Shown piece by piece: positions 1-5,573 of a stretch of DNA of 12,872 nucleotides (within the stretch, counting starts at the first letter, position 1; the number at the start of each line of letters is the position of its first letter). The position numbers were made by a program, and so were the translations under genes. The stretch comes from Nitrososphaera sp. (GTDB lineage Archaea > Thermoproteota > Nitrososphaeria > Nitrososphaerales > Nitrososphaeraceae), in NCBI GenBank assembly GCA_025450475.1, contig JANWHJ010000002.1, forward strand, positions 1 through 12,872, in the 5' to 3' direction. The notes beneath the pieces were generated by a model, which saw only the letters and a program-made list of their open reading frames with translations, was not told the origin of the DNA and searched no databases.

Positions 1-60
1 GCAACTGAGTACATCAGTAATCGATTAGCCAAATATTCAAGGGAGGCCGCGAGTCTGTAA
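1..60 (+). CDS. 3' end of an unidentified protein (partial)
   Basis: From the first base of the window an open frame reads 19 codons and stops with TAA. The peptide ends in YSREAASL and has a normal mix of charged and aliphatic residues, so it could be the C-terminus of a rightward gene that begins outside the window. Too little is present to name it. The next gene downstream is on the opposite strand, so this gene would end in a convergent arrangement. A chance open frame of this length cannot be ruled out. Confidence 0.35.
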   Translation, partial: ATEYISNRLAKYSREAASL

Positions 61-144
61 TTGACCAAGTTAAAACTCGGCTTCTAATTCTGAATAATTA
101 AACCATCATCTTGTTGCGTGCTAATTGGCATGCGCTGGAAGGCG

Positions 145-270
145 TCAAGGTTCAATGATAGTTGCAGAGAGCCTCTGAATCTCCCGGTCAAAACAGGCAG
201 TGCAGAGAAGCACAGAATTGAACTCTATCAGGCTCAAAGACAACTTGTTGCAGCTTTCGCAGCTTCCCAT
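145..270 (-). CDS. 41-residue CxxC/CxxC zinc-ribbon-like microprotein
   Basis: Seen directly: an ATG at 270 (minus strand) opens 41 codons ending in TGA. The product begins MGSCESCNK and contains two Cys pairs, C4-x2-C7 and C23-x2-C26, separated by 15 residues, followed by an amphipathic C-terminal stretch. This is the layout of a single zinc-ribbon or treble-clef-like knuckle. A TATA-like element (reads CTTATATG on the minus strand, 299-306) is centred about 32 nt before the ATG, giving a leader of only a few bases, which fits archaeal promoters. The function is unknown. Metal binding is inferred from the Cys spacing; the protein could bind nucleic acid or be an accessory subunit. It is short enough that automatic gene callers may miss it. 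Confidence 0.55.
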   Translation of the reverse strand: MGSCESCNKLSLSLIEFNSVLLCTACFDREIQRLSATIIEP

Positions 271-599
271 TGCTCTCTCTCAAGTATGCCCTACAGGTCA
301 TATAAGTGAATTATGGTGTCTTTGTTTTGAAATGTGTCTGAGGAGGCACCGTATCGCTTCTTATCTCTTGTCTGTAGTAAAAGAATACAGATCCTCACGA
401 ATAAAGCCGAGTGCTTGGGAAGAACATGTCTGATTGTCCCCCACCCATTTAGCAATCAATTTTGTTGAAATGGCCAGTATTGACGCCATCTTCATCCTGT
501 TCTACTCGCGCAAGTTCTAACTTGACACTGCCAAAATTGCTCATCCTTTCCAGAACTACGTCACTCGATGTTGTTGCATAACTGCACTTTTTCAGCTAG
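271..599. other. AT-rich stretch with only marginal small open frames
   Basis: No recognisable gene is present between the microprotein and the permease. Two short frames are worth recording. On the plus strand, 332-433 encodes 33 residues (begins MCLRRHRIASYLL) with a TATA-like box at suitable distance. On the minus strand, 449-544 encodes 31 residues (begins MSNFGSVKLEL) just after a GGAAAGG stretch. Neither has a recognisable motif and either may be chance. No tRNA-like cloverleaf, terminator hairpin or repeat was seen. Confidence 0.3.
299..306. promoter_or_regulatory. TATA-like element, possibly used in both directions
   Basis: The CATATAAG sequence lies about 32 nt before the ATG of the microprotein at 145-270 on the minus strand. 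It also lies about 29 nt before an ATG at 332 on the plus strand, which opens a 33-codon frame to 433. Spacing to both starts is compatible with archaeal TBP/TFB initiation about 26 nt downstream. No experimental support; the assignment is by spacing and sequence only. Confidence 0.35.
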
Positions 600-1901
600 T
601 TAGTTTTCTGCGCTAGCAACTGCCTTTTTCAGTGATTGCAGCCGCACCATTACAACGTAAATAAGCGAAGCCGCGGCAAGGCTAGGAATCGTCGCGCCTA
701 TTGACGGCAGCTCGGGAATGTAAATCGGGGACAATGGTGACATCATGTAGTTTATCAGAGCTCCAATGCCCCAGGCGATCATTGCAGGCGCCCCGATGCC
801 TAGCTTGTTCTCCCGCGGGTAGAGCATCAGCTCCGTGTATTTTCGTTTCTTTACTATGTAGTAGTCGGTCAACACCACGCCAAAAAGTGGCACAAATATC
901 GCGCCAATCAGGAGCAGGAATACTTCGTACTGTTGGATCGAGATGACCATAGCAAGCAGGGTGCTTATCGCGGTCAAACCGATTACCAGGTACTTTTGGT
1001 TCAATTTTGAAAGTATGTTTTGCGCGGACACCGCTGCAGAGTAAACGTCTGCAAAGGCATTGTCAGCTTCGTCCACTATCAGGAGTAGAATCAGAAACCC
1101 AAAGAACATCGCCTGTATTGCGACGATAATGGCAATTACATCAAAGGTCCCGAGCAGCACGCCGCCAAAATAGAATAGGATGTTCGTAATCGTGAACCCT
1201 ATGAAGGTCGCCCACAGTGCGTTCCTACTCTTCTTCGCAAACCTGTTGTAGTCGGCCACGAGCGGCAGCCAAGAGATTGGCATCGCTATTACAAGGTCAA
1301 GCGCGGAGAAGAACGACATGCCCGCTCCCGGCGACGCCACGAGCACGGCCAGGTTTGCAGAGCCGATGAGGTTTATGATGATTATCGCAGAGGTACCGTA
1401 CGCTATCCACACTGCAAACTTACCGATCCATTTTTTTACAACGTTCAGTGGCCCGGTGATCCCGAGCAAGGCCACGAGCGCGCCAAATATCGCGGCCCAG
1501 AAATAGTACGGCAGTGCATTCGCGGACAGCATTTCCGCGGCCCTTGCCATTATCATTATCTCAAATGTTGTCCAGCCGACGAGCTGCAAGATGTTCAGCA
1601 TTGCAGGGAGGTACGAACCCCGGATGCCAAACGCCGGTCTCATAGTGATAAGAGAGGGTATCCCATGGTCGCTGCCTATCTTGCCGGCAAGGGCAAGGAG
1701 GATCGAGCCGGCAGCCGACCCAACAACTATAGCAAGCATCGCGTCGACAAAGCTCGCTGCAGCGAGGAGCGAGCCGGCGGAAAACACAAGCAAACCCACG
1801 CCTAGACTTGACCACAGGATAAAGTAATCGAGGCCGTTGAGCGTTCTATGTTTTTCCTGTACCGGGGTGACGCCCCACTCTGGCGCGTTGAAAAATGCCA
1901 A
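600..1901 (-). CDS. cytX: NCS1-family permease, probable CytX-type hydroxymethylpyrimidine transporter
   Basis: A 433-residue, strongly hydrophobic protein with about 12 predicted membrane helices and a short charged tail, the size and shape of nucleobase:cation symporter-1 (NCS1) proteins. The N-terminus (EWGVTPVQEKHRTLNGLDYF, residues 8-27) resembles the CytX branch, which leads into helix 1 with W-G-x-x-P and R-x-L. WLPLVADYNRF (211-221) and LTDYYIVKKRKY (344-355) match NCS1 signature positions. It would import a pyrimidine base using an ion gradient. The gene lies head-to-head with the thiamine gene thiD-thiN about 320 bp away, so the thiamine precursor HMP is a better guess than cytosine. 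The start is TTG. A TATA-like GTTAATAAT (1926-1934) sits about 29 nt upstream, giving an almost leaderless transcript. Substrate is inference; membership of NCS1 is firm. Confidence 0.85.
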   Translation of the reverse strand: MAFFNAPEWGVTPVQEKHRTLNGLDYFILWSSLGVGLLVFSAGSLLAAASFVDAMLAIVVGSAAGSILLALAGKIGSDHGIPSLITMRPAFGIRGSYLPAMLNILQLVGWTTFEIMIMARAAEMLSANALPYYFWAAIFGALVALLGITGPLNVVKKWIGKFAVWIAYGTSAIIIINLIGSANLAVLVASPGAGMSFFSALDLVIAMPISWLPLVADYNRFAKKSRNALWATFIGFTITNILFYFGGVLLGTFDVIAIIVAIQAMFFGFLILLLIVDEADNAFADVYSAAVSAQNILSKLNQKYLVIGLTAISTLLAMVISIQQYEVFLLLIGAIFVPLFGVVLTDYYIVKKRKYTELMLYPRENKLGIGAPAMIAWGIGALINYMMSPLSPIYIPELPSIGATIPSLAAASLIYVVMVRLQSLKKAVASAEN

Positions 1902-1925
1902 ACTCTAGTAATTGCAAAAGCTCAT

Positions 1926-1934
1926 GTTAATAAT
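1926..1934 (-). promoter_or_regulatory. TATA-like box of the permease gene
   Basis: The minus-strand sequence ATTATTAAC is centred about 29 nt upstream of the TTG start at 1901, which predicts transcription starting only two or three bases before the start codon. This supports TTG as the true start. No TPP-riboswitch core (CUGAGA with its partner motifs) is visible between here and the start, or in the region upstream of thiD-thiN. Confidence 0.45.
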
Positions 1935-2007
1935 CTATGCATTTGAGTGGAACAGCGATATCAGCGTGCAAAGTTAGCTAGCTTGTCTGTCTAAATTAGC
2001 TTGCCCT

Positions 2008-2016
2008 TTAGATTAA
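2008..2016 (+). promoter_or_regulatory. Probable TATA-like box of the Cys-rich microprotein
   Basis: TTTAGATTA is centred about 29 nt before the ATG at 2041, the spacing expected for a leaderless or near-leaderless archaeal transcript. A GGAG sits at 2035-2038, but only two bases before the ATG, closer than a good Shine-Dalgarno site. Confidence 0.4.
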
Positions 2017-2040
2017 CCGAACGCTCCGCGTTTTGGAGAT

Positions 2041-2181
2041 ATGCAGGCGATAACAAAGGAAATTGAAGAAGGGCGATCGGTGTTCTGTGAAACTCATAAT
2101 AGGTATTGCGAATTTGTCTTGGGCAGCCAGAAATGCGAATGCTGTGGCAAGCGCGTTTGCCTCTGCAACTACGTCCTCTAA
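2041..2181 (+). CDS. 46-residue Cys-rich zinc-binding microprotein
   Basis: An ATG at 2041 opens 46 codons to TAA. The product has Cys at 16, 23, 32, 34, 35, 40 and 42 and His at 19: C-x2-H near the middle and KCECCGKRVCLC (31-42) near the end. This is a dense set of metal ligands, enough for one or two zinc sites and reminiscent of small B-box-like or AN1-like knuckles, though I do not recognise a named family. Codons before the Cys region look like normal coding (ITKEIEEGRSVF). It sits between the divergent permease and thiD-thiN, 40 bp before the latter, so it could be co-transcribed with thiD-thiN or have its own short transcript ending at the hairpin at 2186-2211. A link to thiamine metabolism is positional only. 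Confidence 0.6.
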   Translation: MQAITKEIEEGRSVFCETHNRYCEFVLGSQKCECCGKRVCLCNYVL

Positions 2182-2185
2182 ATAG

Positions 2186-2211
2186 ATAGACTGATAAGTC
2201 TATTATTTTTT
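2186..2211 (+). terminator. Perfect 7-bp hairpin followed by a T-run (terminator or operator)
   Basis: ATAGACT, loop GATA, AGTCTAT forms a perfect inverted repeat (2186-2203), followed within a few bases by six T residues (2206-2211). This could end the transcript of the microprotein at 2041-2181. The dyad is centred about 27 nt before the TTG start of thiD-thiN, exactly where that gene's TATA box should be, and no other convincing TATA box is present. It could therefore instead be an operator over the promoter. Confidence 0.4.
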
Positions 2212-2221
2212 AACACTTTCC

Positions 2222-3556
2222 TTGAAGATCGCGTTATCAATAGCAGGCAGCGATTCCGGAGCTGGCGCGGGAATACAAGCAGACCTCAAGACGTTTTCTA
2301 CTCTTGGTGTGTACGGGTGCACCGCTATCACTGCGATAACTGCGCAGAATACCAGAAAAGTGTCAGAGATTTTCGAAGTCTCGCCGGTAATGGTAGGGCA
2401 GCAGATCAAATCTGTCATGACAGACATGGCGCCCGATGCGATCAAGGTAGGAATGGTCTACAGCAGTCAGACAATAGATGCGGTGCATCTGTCACTCAAA
2501 CGATCAAAAGTTCCAATCGTGCTTGACCCCATCTTTAAGGCCGGTACCGGAGCCAAGCTGCTGCGCGACGACGCGGTTGACTCGTTTGTTTCGAAGCTAA
2601 TTCCGATATGTACGCTAATAACTCCGAACAGAATTGAGGCAGAACGACTAGCAGGAATCAAGATTAGGAAATGGAGCGACGCCGTCGAAGCAGCAAGAAA
2701 GATCATGAAGCTTGGAGCAGCGAACGTCATAGTAAAAGGCGGACACTTGAGAGCTTTCAGCGTAACCGACGTGCTGCTAGAAAGCAAGGGCAGGATGACG
2801 AAGATTATGAACCCAAGGATAAGGATAAAGGAAAGCCACGGCTCGGGATGCAACTTTTCATCCGCAATCACCGCTTACCTTGCGAAAGGCGTGCCCTTAC
2901 GCAACGCGTGCAAGATGGCAAACGAGTATGTCCATATTGCTATAAAGAACGTAGTGAAGTTGGGCAAAGGTCTGCCAATCACAGATCCGCTTTCTGCGAT
3001 CTATCGCGACGCCAACCGCTACCATGTGCTGTCAGAGCTGCAGTGGGCAGTTGAGCAGCTAAGCACCCTTACTGGCTTTTACAAATTAATTCCGGAGACG
3101 CAGACAAATTTTGTATACGCGCTGCCCAATGCCGCCGACGCGTCAGAAGTTGCGGGCGTGCGCGGTAGAATAGTCAGAATCGGCAACAGCGGGGTACCGG
3201 CTTCATACATTGAGTTTGGGGCTTCAAAGCACATGGCATCAGCGATTATTGGATATATGCGCGTCAGTCCTGCTTTTCGGTCTGTCATCAACATTAGGTT
3301 TAGCGATGAACTTCTGAAGACATGCAAATTGCTTTTTTCAGTTTCAAGTTACGATAGGAGCAAGGAGCCAAGAGGCGTCAAGAGGATGGAGGGCTCTAGT
3401 GTGTTCTGGGGAACCCTTGTCGCGCTTTCACGCAACCCGAAGGCAGAGGTCATTTACCATAAGGGAGACTTGGGGAAAGAGCCCATGATAACCATCTTTG
3501 GCAGGAACCCGACCGAAGTCGCGACCAAGGTCAAGCAAATCCTGAAAAACTATTGA
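2222..3556 (+). CDS. thiDN: Bifunctional HMP/HMP-phosphate kinase – thiamine-phosphate synthase (ThiD-ThiN fusion)
   Basis: A 444-residue two-domain enzyme. Residues 1 to about 260 are ThiD, a ribokinase-fold kinase that phosphorylates hydroxymethylpyrimidine and its monophosphate. Visible motifs are GSDSGAGAGIQADLKTF (9-25), LDPIFKAGTG (101-110), TPN (134-136), VKGGH (171-175) and HGSGC (206-210), with the catalytic-loop Cys at 210. Residues 270-444 are ThiN, the archaeal thiamine-phosphate synthase that replaces bacterial ThiE: IPETQTNFVYA (290-300), GRIVRIG (315-321), FGASKH (332-337), NIRF (357-360) and KEPMI (419-423). Arg and His residues reported as essential in a studied ThiDN fusion appear conserved around 316-319 and at 337. 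Start is TTG without a Shine-Dalgarno site; the start at MKIALSIAGSDSG matches the family. The divergent CytX-type permease would supply HMP. Confidence 0.93.
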   Translation: MKIALSIAGSDSGAGAGIQADLKTFSTLGVYGCTAITAITAQNTRKVSEIFEVSPVMVGQQIKSVMTDMAPDAIKVGMVYSSQTIDAVHLSLKRSKVPIVLDPIFKAGTGAKLLRDDAVDSFVSKLIPICTLITPNRIEAERLAGIKIRKWSDAVEAARKIMKLGAANVIVKGGHLRAFSVTDVLLESKGRMTKIMNPRIRIKESHGSGCNFSSAITAYLAKGVPLRNACKMANEYVHIAIKNVVKLGKGLPITDPLSAIYRDANRYHVLSELQWAVEQLSTLTGFYKLIPETQTNFVYALPNAADASEVAGVRGRIVRIGNSGVPASYIEFGASKHMASAIIGYMRVSPAFRSVINIRFSDELLKTCKLLFSVSSYDRSKEPRGVKRMEGSSVFWGTLVALSRNPKAEVIYHKGDLGKEPMITIFGRNPTEVATKVKQILKNY

Positions 3557-3573
3557 GGTAGCATACTTTTACC

Positions 3574-3582
3574 TTATATATA
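3574..3582 (+). promoter_or_regulatory. Strong TATA box before the nucleotide-sugar operon
   Basis: TTATATATA lies with its centre about 31 nt before the ATG at 3609, predicting transcription start around 3604 and a leader of about five bases. It is the best TATA match in this part of the window. It separates the two sugar genes from thiD-thiN, which ends 52 bp before them. Confidence 0.65.
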
Positions 3583-3608
3583 GCAGTAGTTGGAAAAAGA
3601 CAAGAAAC

Positions 3609-4313
3609 ATGAAAGCGGTAATCTTGGCAGGAGGGCTCGGCACGAGGCTGCAGCCCTACACATTCTTTATCCCGAAGCCGATGTTGCCGCTTGGCAATAA
3701 GCCGCTTCTAGAGTACATCATCGAGTGGTTGAAAAAGGCCGGTGGCATCGACGAGATAATCGTCTGTGTGAGCTATCTTCACCGAACGATTGAGGACTAT
3801 TTTGAGGACGGCGCTCGCTTTGGAGTCGAGATTGAATATGCTAGGTCAGATAGGCCGCTCGCCACAGCGGGTCAGCTAAAGACCGCAGAAAAGTTGCTTG
3901 ACGACTCGTTCGTTTGCGTCTACGGCGATTCCGTTTACGAGTTCAACTTGCGCAAGATGCTGAGGCAGCACAAAGACTCAAGGGCGTTGATCTCCATGGC
4001 GCTTTTGAAGTACTCGACGAAGCTAAAATACGGATTCATCGACCTCAACCAACAGGAAAAGGTCACGGCGTGGCGCGAAAAGCCGGAGATAAGCGGGCTG
4101 ATAAACATCGGTTGCTATGTAATGGAGCCGGAATTCCTAAGGACCATTCCAAAGTCAGGGTCGTTTGGGATGGACGACGCAGTAAGAAAGGCTTTAGAAC
4201 AAAAAAAGATCGTCAAGGGTTTCAAGATCGATGCAGGCTTTATCGACATTGGCGACAAGAAGTCGTACCTGGACGCAAACCGGCAATACGCGAGCAGGTT
4301 AGGCAAGATATAG
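3609..4313 (+). CDS. Sugar-1-phosphate nucleotidylyltransferase (GlmU/RmlA N-terminal type)
   Basis: A 234-residue single-domain Rossmann-type nucleotidyltransferase that joins a sugar-1-phosphate to an NTP, releasing pyrophosphate. Visible are the nucleotide-binding loop GGLGTRLQPYT (8-18), KPMLPL (23-28), LATAGQL (84-90), the metal-binding YGDS (105-108), EKP (157-159), NIGCYV (166-171) and DIGD (213-216). It is shorter than archaeal GlmU or RmlA because it lacks a left-handed beta-helix acetyltransferase domain. The next gene supplies one and begins on the very next base after this stop (TAG then ATG), so the two are surely co-translated. Substrate cannot be fixed from sequence: GlcNAc-1-P/UTP is suggested by the neighbours, but glucose-1-P or mannose-1-P are possible. 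Confidence 0.88.
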   Translation: MKAVILAGGLGTRLQPYTFFIPKPMLPLGNKPLLEYIIEWLKKAGGIDEIIVCVSYLHRTIEDYFEDGARFGVEIEYARSDRPLATAGQLKTAEKLLDDSFVCVYGDSVYEFNLRKMLRQHKDSRALISMALLKYSTKLKYGFIDLNQQEKVTAWREKPEISGLINIGCYVMEPEFLRTIPKSGSFGMDDAVRKALEQKKIVKGFKIDAGFIDIGDKKSYLDANRQYASRLGKI

Positions 4314-5573
4314 ATGGGTGTAACCCTATTCGAGGATTCACACTGGCAGAATTTTGCCCCCATCTCGCTTACAAAGGCTACTTTCGACATCACGGTAGGT
4401 TCCCGGACCATTTTTGAAGAACACGGGTCAAATCCAGAAGCACTTCTGACGAGGGAATATCTAGCAGCCGTGACTTGCGAGCGGCACGTCCAGTGCAGAG
4501 TTAACCCAAGTTCCATAGACAACGACACTGTTCTTGTCAACGGTCTCCTCCATCCAGGGGCGATCGACCTTGATCGCTTGCTCAAGGTCACTCACACCTT
4601 TGCAATCACTGCCGGCGATAGGCTCATTGTGGCAAGACTCACCAAGAAGGACAGAGAATATCTTTCTGATTGCGTTGCGGCCGGCAAAAAGTTCGACGTC
4701 ACGAGATTCAGCGTTGAAAAAGCAACAAAGCTGAAGCCCGAAGAAAGCCAAGGCCTCCTCTCCGATCCGTGGGATATCATCAGCGTCCTTGAAAACTCGC
4801 TTGCAACACAGCTCTCCGGCTTGCATGGTGAGAGTGACCTCGGCCCCGGCGTTAGAGTAGTAGGGAGCAACGACGTGGTTATTCGCGGGAACGCCTCGGT
4901 TGAAGAGGGGACAGTGCTTGATGCAAGGAAGGGTGGCATCTACATCGGTGCCGATGCAGATATTGCAACGAGCAGAATTGTCGGGCCGGCATTCATTGGC
5001 AGCGGGACGCAGATAAAGCAGTTCACGGTAATCGAGTCCAGCTACATAGGCCAGAACTGCAGGGTTGCCGGTGAAATTGAGCACTCGGTGATTTCCGATC
5101 ATTCTAACAAGGCACACGCGGGCTTTATCGGGCACTCGTACGTCGGCGAGTGGGTAAACATTGGCGCCATGACCACTACATCTGATTTGAAAATGACGTA
5201 TGGAAACATCAAAATGGTTAGCGGCAGAAACAAAGTCGACACGGGTCAAAACAAGATAGGAGCGTTCATTGCAGATATGGCCAAGACTTCAATCGGGACG
5301 CTCATTTACAGCGGCAGGCGGATCGGCGTATCTTCGCACTTGCACGGGCTCGTCGCGCAGGACGTGTCCAGCTTTACGATCTATGGTACTAGCATCGGGG
5401 CGAGGAACACAGAGCTTGAGCTCCGCTCCGCAATAGAAACGCAAAAGAAAATGATGTTGCGCAGGAGCCAGACGATGAGCAAGGCCTATGAGCAAATGAT
5501 AAAAGACGTATTTTCAGCGACTGCAATTGAGAGAATGCGCGCTCACGTGCGGAAGAGCAAATTTAGATTATGA
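4314..5573 (+). CDS. GlmU-like protein: degenerate nucleotidyltransferase domain plus left-handed beta-helix acyltransferase
   Basis: A 419-residue protein. The N-terminal part (1 to about 165) begins VTLFEDSHWQNFAPISLTKA and continues with DITVGSRTIFEE (25-36). It resembles the 'sugar nucleotidyl transferase' domain of the alternative bacterial/archaeal GlmU family, but the usual GGxGTR loop is absent. Residues about 175-355 are hexapeptide repeats forming a left-handed parallel beta helix. They include SDHSNKAHAGFIGHSYVGEW (261-280), VNIGAMTTTSDL (281-292) and KMTYGNI (293-299), the conserved core of the GlmU-type acetyltransferase branch. The tail (370-419) is helical and basic. A likely role is acetyl-CoA-dependent N-acetylation of an amino-sugar phosphate in UDP-GlcNAc synthesis, with the preceding gene doing the nucleotidyl transfer. 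The stop TGA abuts the stop of the convergent epimerase gene. Confidence 0.8.
   Translation: MGVTLFEDSHWQNFAPISLTKATFDITVGSRTIFEEHGSNPEALLTREYLAAVTCERHVQCRVNPSSIDNDTVLVNGLLHPGAIDLDRLLKVTHTFAITAGDRLIVARLTKKDREYLSDCVAAGKKFDVTRFSVEKATKLKPEESQGLLSDPWDIISVLENSLATQLSGLHGESDLGPGVRVVGSNDVVIRGNASVEEGTVLDARKGGIYIGADADIATSRIVGPAFIGSGTQIKQFTVIESSYIGQNCRVAGEIEHSVISDHSNKAHAGFIGHSYVGEWVNIGAMTTTSDLKMTYGNIKMVSGRNKVDTGQNKIGAFIADMAKTSIGTLIYSGRRIGVSSHLHGLVAQDVSSFTIYGTSIGARNTELELRSAIETQKKMMLRRSQTMSKAYEQMIKDVFSATAIERMRAHVRKSKFRL

Noticed and set aside
1902..2221. Possible TPP riboswitch near the thiamine genes
   Set aside because: The conserved CUGAGA and partner core motifs of the THI element were not found on either strand, and the predicted leaders are too short to hold one.
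4461..5249. Long minus-strand open frame of 262 codons antisense to the GlmU-like gene
   Set aside because: It lies wholly inside a gene with clear beta-helix signatures, has a Cys/His/Asn-rich unnatural composition and no recognisable motif; it is a reading-frame shadow of GC-biased codons.
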